Positions 1-8,449 of a stretch of DNA of 64,000 nucleotides are shown here, piece after piece (the stretch's first letter is position 1; every line of letters starts with the position of its first letter). Location: positions 47,158-111,157 of the forward strand of contig NZ_LDJJ01000013.1 in NCBI RefSeq assembly GCF_001431465.1, read 5' to 3'. Below the pieces are notes generated by a model. It saw nothing but the letters and a program-made list of their open reading frames with translations. It was not told the DNA's origin and ran no database searches. Made by a program: the position numbers and the translations under genes. This stretch comes from Stenotrophomonas terrae (GTDB taxonomy: Bacteria > Pseudomonadota > Gammaproteobacteria > Xanthomonadales > Xanthomonadaceae).

Positions 1-208
1 CCGAGCCCAGCACCACCGCCTGCGGGTCGTCGGCGACCAGCGCCAGGCCGGCCTGCGCCTTGTCCAAAGCCACCCGCCGCACGTAGGCTTCAGCGGGTTC
101 ACCTTCCGCCCGTACTTCGGGCACGTCCAGATCCAACGTCCGGAATGGCACGTCGAGGCGGGAAAGGAGTTCGTTGCGGCGGGGGGAACGGGAGGCAAGA
201 TAAAGCAT
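1..208 (-). CDS. maf: Maf-family nucleotide pyrophosphatase, N-terminal part (runs off window)
   Basis: The reverse strand from 208 reads [18 protein letters not shown], the start of Maf/YceF/YhdE proteins, with the conserved SxSPRR substrate-binding motif at residues 6-11. About 69 residues are present and the frame stays open to the left edge. Maf proteins hydrolyse non-canonical or canonical nucleoside triphosphates to monophosphates in the cytosol and have been linked to division arrest. In related genomes maf commonly follows rlmH. Here it is separated from rlmH by the block at 340-6680, although it keeps the same orientation. The family is certain; which Maf substrate class it belongs to cannot be judged from this fragment. 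Confidence 0.9.
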   Translation of the reverse strand, partial: MLYLASRSPRRNELLSRLDVPFRTLDLDVPEVRAEGEPAEAYVRRVALDKAQAGLALVADDPQAVVLGS

Positions 209-339
209 CGCGGAAGCATAACCTGCGGCGGCTGGCTGAATGATCGGCAAAGGCGTCAAAGTCATCGCAACCCCGAGCCGGCTCACCACCCGTTCATCGC
301 CCTGTAGTCACTTTCACGATCCATCCAAGGAGGATCTTC

Positions 340-1077
340 ATGCGCCGTACCGCCCTTGCTCCACTGTTGTTGTCCCTGTCACTTGCCCTGGGAGCCGCGA
401 TGACCGCCCACGCCCAAACTGTGCCCACCGCCGTTGCCAGTGATGCCACCTTGCTGAATGTCTCGGCACAGGCCGAGGCACACCGGGTTCCAGACATCGC
501 CACGCTGTCGGCTGGGGTGGTCACCCAGGCCGTCGATGGCAATACCGCCATGCGCGACAACGCCGTGCAGATGGACAAGGTAATGGCCGCGATCAAGGCC
601 GCCGGCATCGCCGAGCGCGATATCCAGACCAGCGGCATCAACCTCAGCCCGCAGTACCGCTACGCCGAGAACGAGCCGCCGAAGATCACCGGCTACCAGG
701 CCAGCAACACCGTCAGCCTGAAGGTGCGCGACATCACCAAGCTGGGCAAGGTGCTGGACAGCCTGGCCGCCCAGGGTGCCAACCAGATCAATGGCCCGAG
801 CTTTGAAATCGACCAGCCCGAGCCGGTCTATGACGAAGCCCGCCTGGCCGCGCTGAAGAAGTCCCAGGCCCGCGCCGAGACCTATGCCAAGGCACTGGGC
901 CTGCGCGTGCGCCGCATTGTCAGCATTTCCGAGGGCAACCAGGGCGGCTTCCGGCCGATGCCGATGATGGCCATGTCCGCCGGCCGCAGCGCCAAGGCGG
1001 AAATGGACACCGCCGTGTCGCCGGGCGAAACCACCGTGTCGGTCAGCCTGGACGTGGTGTTCGAACTGGGCCGCTGA
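340..1077 (+). CDS. SIMPL-domain (DUF541) periplasmic protein
   Basis: A 245-residue protein with an N-terminal signal peptide (about residues 1-25, ending near AMTAHAQT), so it is probably periplasmic. The remainder is one SIMPL/DUF541 domain: VSAQAEAHRVPDIATLSAGV near residues 41-60, then ERDIQTSGINLSPQY and later AETYAKALGLRVRRIVSISE, all typical of this family (E. coli YggE and relatives). YggE-type proteins reduce oxidative stress damage, but the biochemical activity of the family is unknown. A strong ribosome site (AAGGAGG) lies 7 bases before the ATG. It stands alone: a terminator follows at once and the next gene is 550 bp away. Function beyond the family name is not inferable. Confidence 0.9.
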   Translation: MRRTALAPLLLSLSLALGAAMTAHAQTVPTAVASDATLLNVSAQAEAHRVPDIATLSAGVVTQAVDGNTAMRDNAVQMDKVMAAIKAAGIAERDIQTSGINLSPQYRYAENEPPKITGYQASNTVSLKVRDITKLGKVLDSLAAQGANQINGPSFEIDQPEPVYDEARLAALKKSQARAETYAKALGLRVRRIVSISEGNQGGFRPMPMMAMSAGRSAKAEMDTAVSPGETTVSVSLDVVFELGR

Positions 1078-1095
1078 GCCAGCTGCAGCCGCAAC

Positions 1096-1123
1096 AAAAA
1101 CGGCGCCTTCGGGCGCCGTTTTT
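1096..1123 (+). terminator. Rho-independent terminator after the SIMPL gene
   Basis: A perfect 12-bp stem with a TTCG tetraloop (AAAAACGGCGCC / GGCGCCGTTTTT), 18 bases after the stop codon. The A and T runs at the two ends let it work in both directions. Confidence 0.9.
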
Positions 1124-1151
1124 GCTGCCGGCGACGCCGCCTGTGCTTGTT

Positions 1152-1443
1152 TGTAGGAGCGGCGTCAGCCGCGAAGCTGACGCCGCTGGCAGCAGTGCCC
1201 ACTGATCCAGTACTTGCTTCGCGGCTGACGCCGCTCCTACAGGGCCCAACCGGCCCTACCTGCCCGCTTGTCTACCTGACCGTAGCCCGGGTAAGCGCAG
1301 CGCACCCGGGGCCTTTGGCGCACAACAACAACGCCCCGCAGATTTGTGGAAGCGGCGTCAGCCGCGAAACTGATATCGCTGAAGTCGATGGCAGTCGCAC
1401 AAACTGATCTCGCACCTGCTTCGCGGCTGACGCCGCTCCCACA
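1152..1443. repeat. Two inverted pairs of REP-like elements
   Basis: Two head-to-head pairs of a ~25-base palindromic element (core AGCGGCGTCAGCCGCGAAG) lie at 1152-1241 and 1345-1443. Each pair is the element followed 40-60 bases later by its reverse complement. The same element recurs at 42534, 51788, 51973, 56546 and 63921, and in degenerate form near 32899. This is the layout of bacterial REP/BIME sequences. The gene-free stretch 1124-1626 holds these pairs; apart from the ribosome site of the next gene I see nothing else in it. Confidence 0.85.
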
Positions 1444-1626
1444 AGGTCCTACCTGCCTGCCTCCCCCGGCACCCTCAAGCTGTCCGCCAGCTGACCGGAA
1501 ACGATCGCCCCGCTTGTCGAGCGCGCAGATAGCAGGCGCACTGCAGCTACGGGACCGCAGTAGGCAACCCCGTCCCGTGTCATCGCGCGTTGTTCTCTGT
1601 CACACGCCCACGCATGGAGGTGGTAC

Positions 1627-2292
1627 ATGGTCCGCACGCAACAACACCGCAGTCCGTCCCTGCACGTAGAACCCTCGCGCATCCTGGCCTACAGCACCGC
1701 CCTGGCCCTGCACGCATTTGCCCTGGGGCTGCTGCTGATCCCGCTGTCACAGGTGCCCATCCACAGCGATGCGGTGCGCGAACGCTGGCAGGTGCCCGAC
1801 GTCAAACCCATCGTCCCCAACCCGCCAACGCCGCCCAAGGAAACACCGGTGACCCGCGCGCCGTCGCCACCACGGCAACCGGCACTGGCCGCACCGGTCG
1901 ACACTGCCGTGCTGCCGGTCTTCGCCACCGAAGCGGTAGTCACCGCACCGGTGGACGTGTCCCCGGCCGTCGACAACCTGCCGGCCATTGATTCGACCGG
2001 GATCTCCACGCCGCTGCAGGGCGTGCAGCTGCGCTACCTCAAAGCACCACCGCCGGGTTATCCGCGTGACGCCCTGCTCGCCGGCGCGCAAGGCACGGTG
2101 ACCCTGCGGGTATTGGTCGATGTGGACGGCACGCCGCTGGAAGTCAGCGTTGAACACAGCAGCGGCAACCGCAGTCTGGACACCGCCGCACGCAATCAGG
2201 TGCTGCGTCGCTGGAAGTTCCAACCGGCTACCGATGGCGGCCGCCCGGTACAGGCCTACGGCCTGATCCCGGTGGACTTCAAACTTGGCTGA
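1627..2292 (+). CDS. TonB-like energy transducer
   Basis: A 221-residue protein with the TonB plan: a short cytosolic start, one membrane helix at about residues 20-38 (ALALHAFALGLLLIPLS), a proline-rich linker (residues 55-95, e.g. PIVPNPPTPPKE), and a C-terminal TonB domain (about 140-221) containing GYPRDALLAGAQGTVTLRV and VLRRWKFQPA. Such proteins pass proton-motive-force energy from ExbB/ExbD in the inner membrane to outer-membrane receptors. No exbBD genes are in the window. A large TonB-dependent receptor follows directly, so it may serve that receptor, though transducers are often shared. The ATG is preceded by GGAGG. Confidence 0.88.
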   Translation: MVRTQQHRSPSLHVEPSRILAYSTALALHAFALGLLLIPLSQVPIHSDAVRERWQVPDVKPIVPNPPTPPKETPVTRAPSPPRQPALAAPVDTAVLPVFATEAVVTAPVDVSPAVDNLPAIDSTGISTPLQGVQLRYLKAPPPGYPRDALLAGAQGTVTLRVLVDVDGTPLEVSVEHSSGNRSLDTAARNQVLRRWKFQPATDGGRPVQAYGLIPVDFKLG

Positions 2293-2309
2293 ACAGGGCT
2301 AATCGCCCC

Positions 2310-2340
2310 TTATGGCAGCGTTATCTAAACGCTGCCATAA
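2310..2340 (+). terminator. Perfect 13-bp hairpin between tonB-like gene and receptor gene
   Basis: TTATGGCAGCGTT and its exact complement are separated by a 5-base loop, 17 bases after the transducer stop. No T-run follows, so it may be a weak terminator, an mRNA-stabilising hairpin or a protein site rather than a classical terminator. It likely separates expression of the transducer from that of the receptor. Confidence 0.55.
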
Positions 2341-2475
2341 GAACCGCCAAACTGTCTGTGGCTATTAATGATTATTTCACTGCGTCGTCACCCATGGGAA
2401 ACCTAGATTCGCGGCCGTCGATGTTCTTTGGCCGCGTCCTGCGGCCTTCTTGCCGCTGTTCCCTGGAGAGAGACC

Positions 2476-5286
2476 GTGAAACATCCGACCTACCCGCGCA
2501 GCAACCGTCTTAGCATCGCCATAACAGGCAATCTCACCCGACTGCTCCTAGTCCCCTTGACCCTTGCAGCGGCGGCCCCGCTGGCGATGGCGCAGGACGA
2601 GAAAGCCACCAACCTGGACCGGATCACCGTCACCGGCTCCAACATCCCGCGCGCCACCACCGAAACTGCGTCGCCGGTGCAGGTCATCACCCGGCAGGAA
2701 ATTGATCGTACCGGCAAGGCCACCATCGCCGAGTACCTGCAGACCCTGACCAGCGATGGCGCCGGCTCCATTCCCAAGAGCTTCGGTACCGGCTTTGCCG
2801 GCGGCGGCTCCGGTATCTCCCTGCGTGGCCTGGGTGCGGCATCGACCCTGGTCCTGCTCAATGGCCGCCGCATGGCCCCGTACGGGCTGGCCGATGACGG
2901 ACAGAAAGTGTTCACCGACCTGAGCGTCATCCCGATGGATGCGGTCGAACGCGTTGAGGTGCTGAAGGATGGCGCTTCGGCCATCTACGGTTCCGACGCC
3001 ATCGCCGGCGTGGTCAACATCATCCTGCGCCGGGACTTCACCGGTGCCATGCTCAAGGCTTCCTATGGCACCTCCGGTGACAGCGACGGCAATGCCCGCA
3101 AGGCCTCGTTGACCGCAGGTGTGGGCGACCTGGACAAGGATGGTTTCAATGCCTTCGTCAGCATCGACGTCAGCAAAACCGACGACATCCGCATCTCCGA
3201 CCGCCGCGACCGCAAGTGGATCGGCAATGGCGACCTTGGCAGATATGGCTTTGATCGCGTTTCGGGCGGCCAGTTCTTCCCGCTCAATGGCGCTATCACC
3301 GCCAACGGCACTGTCGCCGGAAACTCGCCGGTCGGCAGTATCCGCGACCCGGCAACCGGGCTGTATCAATCGCTGCCTGGCTGTTCGCAGTTCTCCAACA
3401 TCAGCCCCGTCGATGCCGGCGGCGGCTGCCTGTGGCAGACCCAGGATTTCCGCAGCCTGAGCCCCAGCGAAGAGTTCGGCAACCTGTTCGCACGCGGCAC
3501 CTTCGTGCTGTCGGACAACTTCGAGATGTACGGCGAATTCGGCTACTCGAAGAAGAAGAACGTGTTCTACAACACCCCCAACGGCGTCTCTGGCTCATGG
3601 GGTTACCCGGGTGGCCCGGTCAACGCCAGCAGCGGACCAGGCGCTACAGTGCTGGGCGCCGCCCATCCGGACAATCCGCTGGGCGTGGATGCACGCCTGC
3701 GTTATGCCGCGTTTGACGTCGGCCCGCGCGTCACCACCAACACCAACGAGTTCACCCGCTTCCTGGTTGGCGTGAAGGGCACGGCTGGCGATTGGGATAT
3801 CGACACCGCCTATTTGCATTCGGCGACCCAACTGGTCAACGAGCGCACCGGCTTCCTGCGCTACAGCCATGTACGCACCGCGCTGACCGATCCCAACAGC
3901 CCGGTGGGCTGGTGGCGTATTGGCGCCAACGCCGGGCAGAACTCGCAGGCGTTGTACGACTACATCTCGCCGACCATCCATGCCAACGCCTCGACCACGC
4001 TGGACATGATCGACTTCAAAGCCTCGCGCAGCCTGGCCGATCTTGCTGGCGGCCCGTTGGGCTTTGCAATCGGCGCCGAGTACCGTCGCCAGAAAGCCAA
4101 TCTCGACCCGCAGAGCTATACCGACCTGGGCGACATCATCGGCCTGGGCTACTCGGCCTACAAGGGCACACAGGAAGTGGGCGTGCTCTATACGGAAATG
4201 GTCGCACCGGTACTGGAATCGCTGGAGTTGTCCGGCGCTCTGCGCGTTGACAAGTACAAGGACGGTGACACCGCAACCACGCCAAAAGTCGGCCTGAAGT
4301 GGACCCCGGCCGAGTGGATCGCCTTGCGTGCGACCTACGCCGAAGGCTTCCGCGCACCTGGCCCGGCAGAAGCCGGTGACGGTGGGCTGGCCGCCTTCAG
4401 TACCGCCCGCGATCCAGTCCGCTGCCCGGGCGGCACCCCGGCCCCGGGCGCAACCGCTGCGGACTGTGCGGTCAACCTGGCCATCATCACCTCGGCCAAC
4501 CCCGACCTGAAACCGGAAAAATCCAAGAGCTATACCGTTGGCCTGGTGTTGGACCCGACCTCCAGCACGACGATGACCTTCGACGCCTGGCAGATCAAAC
4601 GCACCAACGAGATCAACCAGGGCGACACCGATCTGGCCCTGGCTGCGGGACGCGGCATCCGTTCGGACAATGACCTGCCCGGCATTCCCAACAGCGGCAG
4701 CCTGCTTGCGGTCAGTGTTGACTACATCAACTCCGCTTCCACCACCATCCGCGGATTTGACTTCGACATCCGCCAGCGGGTGGAACTGGGCAATTACGGC
4801 AAACTGCTGATGGACCTGCAGTGGACCCGCATCAATTCGTTCGAGCGCGACGATGGCACCGGCACCGTGTACCAGTACGCCGGCACCCATGGCAACTGCG
4901 ACGTCACCAACTGTATCGGTACGCCGAAGGATCGCCTCAATCTTGGCCTGACCTGGGACATGGACCGTTTCAGCATCAGCGCCATCGGCAACTATATCGG
5001 CAGCATGGACAACGTCGCCTTTGAAGGTGACAGCTGCGCCAATCACTACACCGATGGTTCCGATGCACCACGTGGTTGCGAGCTGCGTTCGTTCTACACC
5101 ATCGACCTGTCCGGCCGCTGGCGTGCAACCGATGCGTTCGAGATCTTCGGTTCGGTGCAGAACGTCACCGACCGCATCGCACCGTTGGATCCGCTGACCT
5201 ACGGCGCAGTCAACTACAACCCGCTGCACTACAGCGGTGCCGTTGGCCGTTACTACACCCTCGGTGCCAAGTACACGTTCAATTGA
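2476..5286 (+). CDS. TonB-dependent outer-membrane receptor
   Basis: The GTG at 2476 is chosen because GGAGAG lies 6-12 bases upstream and a signal peptide follows at once (LLLVPLTLAAAAPLAMAQ); the frame is open further upstream to 2428. This gives 936 residues. The plug domain shows VTGSNIPRATTETASPVQVI, SLRGLGAASTLVLLNGRR and VEVLKDGASAIYGSDAIAGV, all diagnostic of TonB-dependent receptors. The rest is a beta-barrel ending in YTLGAKYTFN with a terminal aromatic residue. The pattern ITVTGSNI with an early NGRRMAPYG is the group expanded in Xanthomonadaceae for uptake of plant or peptide-derived nutrients. The ligand cannot be told from sequence. Two cysteine-bearing insertions (around GCSQFS and CPGGTPAPGATAADC) probably sit in extracellular loops. 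Confidence 0.95.
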   Translation: MKHPTYPRSNRLSIAITGNLTRLLLVPLTLAAAAPLAMAQDEKATNLDRITVTGSNIPRATTETASPVQVITRQEIDRTGKATIAEYLQTLTSDGAGSIPKSFGTGFAGGGSGISLRGLGAASTLVLLNGRRMAPYGLADDGQKVFTDLSVIPMDAVERVEVLKDGASAIYGSDAIAGVVNIILRRDFTGAMLKASYGTSGDSDGNARKASLTAGVGDLDKDGFNAFVSIDVSKTDDIRISDRRDRKWIGNGDLGRYGFDRVSGGQFFPLNGAITANGTVAGNSPVGSIRDPATGLYQSLPGCSQFSNISPVDAGGGCLWQTQDFRSLSPSEEFGNLFARGTFVLSDNFEMYGEFGYSKKKNVFYNTPNGVSGSWGYPGGPVNASSGPGATVLGAAHPDNPLGVDARLRYAAFDVGPRVTTNTNEFTRFLVGVKGTAGDWDIDTAYLHSATQLVNERTGFLRYSHVRTALTDPNSPVGWWRIGANAGQNSQALYDYISPTIHANASTTLDMIDFKASRSLADLAGGPLGFAIGAEYRRQKANLDPQSYTDLGDIIGLGYSAYKGTQEVGVLYTEMVAPVLESLELSGALRVDKYKDGDTATTPKVGLKWTPAEWIALRATYAEGFRAPGPAEAGDGGLAAFSTARDPVRCPGGTPAPGATAADCAVNLAIITSANPDLKPEKSKSYTVGLVLDPTSSTTMTFDAWQIKRTNEINQGDTDLALAAGRGIRSDNDLPGIPNSGSLLAVSVDYINSASTTIRGFDFDIRQRVELGNYGKLLMDLQWTRINSFERDDGTGTVYQYAGTHGNCDVTNCIGTPKDRLNLGLTWDMDRFSISAIGNYIGSMDNVAFEGDSCANHYTDGSDAPRGCELRSFYTIDLSGRWRATDAFEIFGSVQNVTDRIAPLDPLTYGAVNYNPLHYSGAVGRYYTLGAKYTFN

Positions 5287-5335
5287 TGTCCCCGCCCCGC
5301 CGCGACAAGCGCCGGGGCACTTTGATCGGCAAACG

Positions 5336-5363
5336 GAAGACCCGCGCGCAAGCGCGGGTCTTC
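5336..5363 (+). terminator. Terminator after the TonB-dependent receptor
   Basis: A 12-bp GC-rich stem (GAAGACCCGCGC / GCGCGGGTCTTC) with a 4-base loop, 50 bases after the receptor stop, followed by a modest T-rich stretch (CTGTTCT). Confidence 0.7.
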
Positions 5364-5508
5364 CTGTTCTCCACCCAGGCCGGGCCCAGGCGTGCGGCTG
5401 TCGGCGACCAGCCCTGAGCCAACTGCAGGCAAGGCTGTCAGCCGTGTCCGCCCCGCTGTCCCCGGACCATGACAGACTGCCGGATCGACACCCTCGCAGG
5501 AGCAGCGC

Positions 5509-6537
5509 GTGCCGCCTACCTCACCGCCCACGCAGATATTTCTGCTGGCGATCAGACGCTTTGCTGAAACCGCAAGCGCGGCTGCTGTCGAGCAGGCGCT
5601 GGCAGCAGCAAACGATGCTGCCGCTTCGGTGCCACTGGACAGCCTGGAGACGCTGGAACGGCATATCCGGTTCGAACTCGGGCTCGCCATGCCTGCAACG
5701 CACAGGCTGTGGTCGCGTACCCGTCCTGCCCGCCACCTGTCCTGGCTGGATCTATGCAATGCGGATGGCCATGTCCGCGAACGCACGCTGCGCTGCCTGT
5801 TGGCAGCGCCCAACGCGCTGGCGCTGGCCTTTGCGCTTCGTCGCCTCAACGACTGGGTGCCCGAGGTGCGCGCAGCGGCACGCGAGCACCTCCCGCGCAT
5901 TGCACGTGCCTCAACGCCGTCGCATGTCGCGCAGGCACTGTGGGCCGTGCTGGCCAACCTCGCCTCCTGGGGCAGGATCGAAGCCAGCGAACGGCAAACC
6001 CTCGACGAACTGATCGCCATGGAATCCGTTGCCCTCGCCCTGCTCCAACGCATCCGCGAAGCCACCGCCGGGCCGGCTGCATCCATCCTCGTACAGATCA
6101 CGCGCACGGCCATATTCGACCCTTGGCTACAGACCATCAGCCAGGACGCGATTCAACCGGCCGTGCGCGCAAGAGCGCTGCGCTTCCTGCTGGAAGGCCG
6201 CGCAACCTGGTTCGCAGGCCGCGCATGGACATGGACCGACCTGAAGTGGTGCAAGGGCAAGTTCGAGCCGGTGACCGGCGAACGCCCGCTGCTGGTGAAC
6301 TACGCCCTGCAGGAATTGCTGGAATCGGCGCTGCGCGATCCCTCGCCCGCCGTGCGCCGCGTGGCGGCAGAAATTCTGATCAGACAGATTTCAAGTATTG
6401 ACGCGCCGGCAGGCGCACTGGCCGCGAAACTTGCAGCTGATCCATCGGCCGCTATTGCCGAGCGCGGCCGTTTTGCATTGGCAAGATTGGCCGAGGCTGA
6501 GCACAACGCAGCGTCGCAGCAAACCAGGGCTTTGTAA
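5509..6537 (+). CDS. HEAT-repeat-like protein of unknown function
   Basis: A 342-residue, alanine- and leucine-rich helical protein without signal peptide or membrane segment. The GTG start has AGGAG 7 bases upstream. Several stretches look like HEAT/armadillo helices, for example ERTLRCLLAAPNALALAFAL, VRAAAREHLPRI and ALRDPSPAVRRVAAEILI. A central aromatic segment (WFAGRAWTWTDLKWCKGKF) interrupts the helices. HEAT proteins usually bind other proteins, so a scaffold or modifier role is possible, but I do not recognise a specific family. It is read alone between two terminators, with tRNA-Asn convergent to it. Confidence 0.65.
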   Translation: MPPTSPPTQIFLLAIRRFAETASAAAVEQALAAANDAAASVPLDSLETLERHIRFELGLAMPATHRLWSRTRPARHLSWLDLCNADGHVRERTLRCLLAAPNALALAFALRRLNDWVPEVRAAAREHLPRIARASTPSHVAQALWAVLANLASWGRIEASERQTLDELIAMESVALALLQRIREATAGPAASILVQITRTAIFDPWLQTISQDAIQPAVRARALRFLLEGRATWFAGRAWTWTDLKWCKGKFEPVTGERPLLVNYALQELLESALRDPSPAVRRVAAEILIRQISSIDAPAGALAAKLAADPSAAIAERGRFALARLAEAEHNAASQQTRAL

Positions 6538-6558
6538 CCGCCAGGCTGAACGGCGGAC

Positions 6559-6591
6559 AAAAAAAGACCCGCATCTCGCGATGCGGGTCTT
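6559..6591 (-). terminator. Terminator of tRNA-Asn
   Basis: On the minus strand an 11-bp stem (AAGACCCGCAT / ATGCGGGTCTT) is followed by a run of T, 12 bases beyond the tRNA 3' end. The T-run lies on the minus side, so it ends tRNA transcription; the stem may also stop read-through from the HEAT-like gene. Confidence 0.88.
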
Positions 6592-6602
6592 CAATCAAAA
6601 CT

Positions 6603-6679
6603 TGGCGCCCGAAGTTGGACTCGAACCAACGACCCCCTGATTAACAGTCAAGTGCTCTAACCGGCTGAGCTATTCGGGC
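6603..6679 (-). tRNA. tRNA-Asn (GTT), 77 nt with encoded CCA
   Basis: The reverse complement folds as a complete cloverleaf. The acceptor stem is GCCCGAA/TTCGGGC, the D arm GCTC...GAGC, the anticodon arm CTTGA-CTGTTAA-TCAGG with anticodon GTT, and the T arm GTTGG-TTCGAGT-CCAAC, with discriminator G and an encoded CCA. A terminator follows directly. It lies 24 bases downstream of the rlmH stop in the same orientation, so it may be co-transcribed with the rlmH cluster or have its own promoter. Confidence 0.98.
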
Positions 6680-6703
6680 GGGGAGGCGCATTCTATACGT
6701 TAA

Positions 6704-7174
6704 TTACGCGCGATGGTAGGGGTGATTGGCCAACATCGCTGCTGCGCGATACAACTGCTCGGCAACCACCAGCCGAACCAGCATATGCGGCAAGGTCAGC
6801 GGGCCTATCGACCACTTCTCATCGGCCACTGCTGACACTTCGGCGGCATGCCCTTCCGGACCACCAATCAGGAACGCCAGGTCGCGCCCCTGCGTACGCC
6901 AATGTTCCAGCCGTTGCGCCAACTGTTCGGAACTGAGTTGCCGGCCTGGCACGTCCAGCGCCACCACATAGGGATTCTTGGGCAGCGCGGCCAGCACCCG
7001 CTTGCCTTCGTCCTCGATCGCGCGCTTGGGATCGCGGCCCTTGCCACGCAGGCCCGGCTCGATTTCCACCAGTTCCAGCGGCAGCCAGTGCGACAGGCGC
7101 TTCTGGTATTCGGCAAAGCCCTGCGCCACCCAGGCCGGTGCGCGTTCGCCGGTGGCGATCAATCTGGCTTTCAT
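6704..7174 (-). CDS. rlmH: 23S rRNA (pseudouridine-1915-N3) methyltransferase
   Basis: A 156-residue SPOUT-class methyltransferase that methylates pseudouridine 1915 in helix 69 of 23S rRNA on the assembled 70S ribosome. It begins MKARLIATGERAPAWV, has LIGGPEGH (the SAM-binding loop before the trefoil knot) and ends in LPHMLVRLVVAEQLYRA and NHPYHRA, as in the family. The ATG at 7174 is preferred over an upstream in-frame start at 7198 because AGGAGG stands 6-7 bases before it and the family starts with this MK(A/L)RLIA sequence. It is the last protein gene of the leuS-to-rlmH cluster. Confidence 0.97.
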   Translation of the reverse strand: MKARLIATGERAPAWVAQGFAEYQKRLSHWLPLELVEIEPGLRGKGRDPKRAIEDEGKRVLAALPKNPYVVALDVPGRQLSSEQLAQRLEHWRTQGRDLAFLIGGPEGHAAEVSAVADEKWSIGPLTLPHMLVRLVVAEQLYRAAAMLANHPYHRA

Positions 7175-7205
7175 GCGTGGCCTCCTGTCAGCCGGCACAG
7201 ACGAA

Positions 7206-7227
7206 GACGGCGCCCTGCGGCGCCGTC
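7206..7227 (-). terminator. GC-rich hairpin between rsfS and rlmH
   Basis: GACGGCGCC and its exact complement around a 4-base loop lie in the short gap between rsfS and rlmH. On the minus strand it is followed by TTCGTCT, not a real T-run, so it is at best an attenuator or a processing/stability hairpin within the operon. Confidence 0.4.
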
Positions 7228-7249
7228 ACAGAATCAGCAACGCCGGGAC

Positions 7250-7669
7250 TCAGCCCGCATCCTGCTCGTCTTCGTCGTCATAGGCAGAGCGCGGCTGGTC
7301 GCCAACGGTCCACAGACGCTCCAGTGCATACAGCTCACGCACGCGCGGCAGCATGACGTGGACGATGACGTCGCCCAGGTCCACCAGCACCCACTCGGCT
7401 TCGCGCTCGCCTTCCACACCCAGCGGCATCACGCCCAGGTTCTTGGCAAAGCGCACGACTTCCTCGCCGATCGACTTGACGTGGCGGGTGGAGGTACCGG
7501 AGACCACAACCATGTAATCAGCGACGCTGGACTTGCCACGGACATCGAGCTCGACGGCATCCCGGGCCTTGATCTCTTCAAGGGCGGAGTGGACGGACGC
7601 CAACAGGGCCGGTACGGAGGGTGCCGGGTTGGGCATTTGGGTCTTGATGACTTGGGCTTCGGTGGTCAA
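7250..7669 (-). CDS. rsfS: Ribosomal silencing factor RsfS
   Basis: RsfS binds ribosomal protein uL14 and blocks joining of the subunits in stationary phase or starvation. The core is complete: ALEEIKARDAVELDVR, SSVADYMVVVSGTSTRHV, and EWVLVDLGDVIVHVMLPR with RELYALERLW, followed by an acidic tail (YDDEDEQDAG). The start is uncertain. I use TTG at 7669 (LTTEAQVIKTQ), which matches the usual N-terminus of xanthomonad RsfS, giving 139 residues. No strong ribosome site is seen, an in-frame ATG (MPNPAPS) lies 33 bases downstream, and the frame is open up to 7729. It sits between nadD and rlmH as in most proteobacteria. Confidence 0.95.
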   Translation of the reverse strand: MTTEAQVIKTQMPNPAPSVPALLASVHSALEEIKARDAVELDVRGKSSVADYMVVVSGTSTRHVKSIGEEVVRFAKNLGVMPLGVEGEREAEWVLVDLGDVIVHVMLPRVRELYALERLWTVGDQPRSAYDDEDEQDAG

Positions 7670-7729
7670 AGCAGCAGAACTCGATGAATTAAGGGGAACG
7701 ATTATAGAGAACCTGGCCGCCGCCGGCAT

Positions 7730-8449
7730 TCACACTGCCGCAGCGCTGCCATAAAGGCCTTGCGCAAGGATGTACTCCGCCACCGCCGAAGGCAACAAAT
7801 CGCGCCATTGGCCGCCATTGGCGATCAGCGCGCGCAATGCGGTGGCCGATTCGGCATGCAGCGGCTGCCGCAGCCGCCAGACCCGCCCCGCCGGGGCATC
7901 GGCCAGGGTGTGCACCGATTGCGCCCAGGCGCCCTGCAGGCGCAGTGCCAGCGCTTCCGGCAGGGGGCCATCCAGGCCGCTGCCGGGGCGTTCAGCCACC
8001 ACGATATGCGCAAGATCGAGCAGGTGTTCCCATTCATGCCAGCTCGGCAGGCCGAGCAGGCTGTCGGCCCCCATCAGCATTGCCAGCGGACGCTGCGGGC
8101 CGATCTGGGCGCGGATCTCGCGCAGGGTGTCGACCGTCCAGGACGGTACGCCCGGCTGCCGCACGGCACGCTGCAGCTCCCGGGTATCCACCTGCAGCAT
8201 GGCCTCGCCAGCGACCGCCAGCTCCAGCATGCGCGCGCGTTGGGCGGCATTGGCACCAGGCGGCGCACGATGCGGCGGATCGGCAGCAGGCATCAGGTGT
8301 ACCGGCACCTGCAGCTCGGCGGCCGCGCAGCGGGCGATGGCCAGGTGGCCGTTGTGCACGGGGTCGAAGGTGCCGCCGTATAGCAGCCACAGGCCCTGCT
8401 GCCCGGCAGCGGCCGCCAGCGGCGGCCCGGCCACGTCAGCGCACGCCAC
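7730..8449 (-). CDS. nadD: Nicotinate-nucleotide adenylyltransferase
   Basis: NadD adenylates nicotinate mononucleotide to deamido-NAD in NAD synthesis. The nucleotidyltransferase motif GGTFDPVHNGHLAIA and the following LMPAADPPHR are clear; the C-terminus (SATALRALIANG, then AEYILAQGLY) corresponds to the family's second nucleotide-binding motif in a degenerate form. The GTG at 8449 gives 239 residues and overlaps the end of holA by 14 bases, suggesting coupled translation; GTG at 8434 is an alternative. The frame is open further upstream inside holA, but that extension (WPWSVCWSPW) does not resemble NadD and is rejected. Confidence 0.95.
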   Translation of the reverse strand: MACADVAGPPLAAAAGQQGLWLLYGGTFDPVHNGHLAIARCAAAELQVPVHLMPAADPPHRAPPGANAAQRARMLELAVAGEAMLQVDTRELQRAVRQPGVPSWTVDTLREIRAQIGPQRPLAMLMGADSLLGLPSWHEWEHLLDLAHIVVAERPGSGLDGPLPEALALRLQGAWAQSVHTLADAPAGRVWRLRQPLHAESATALRALIANGGQWRDLLPSAVAEYILAQGLYGSAAAV

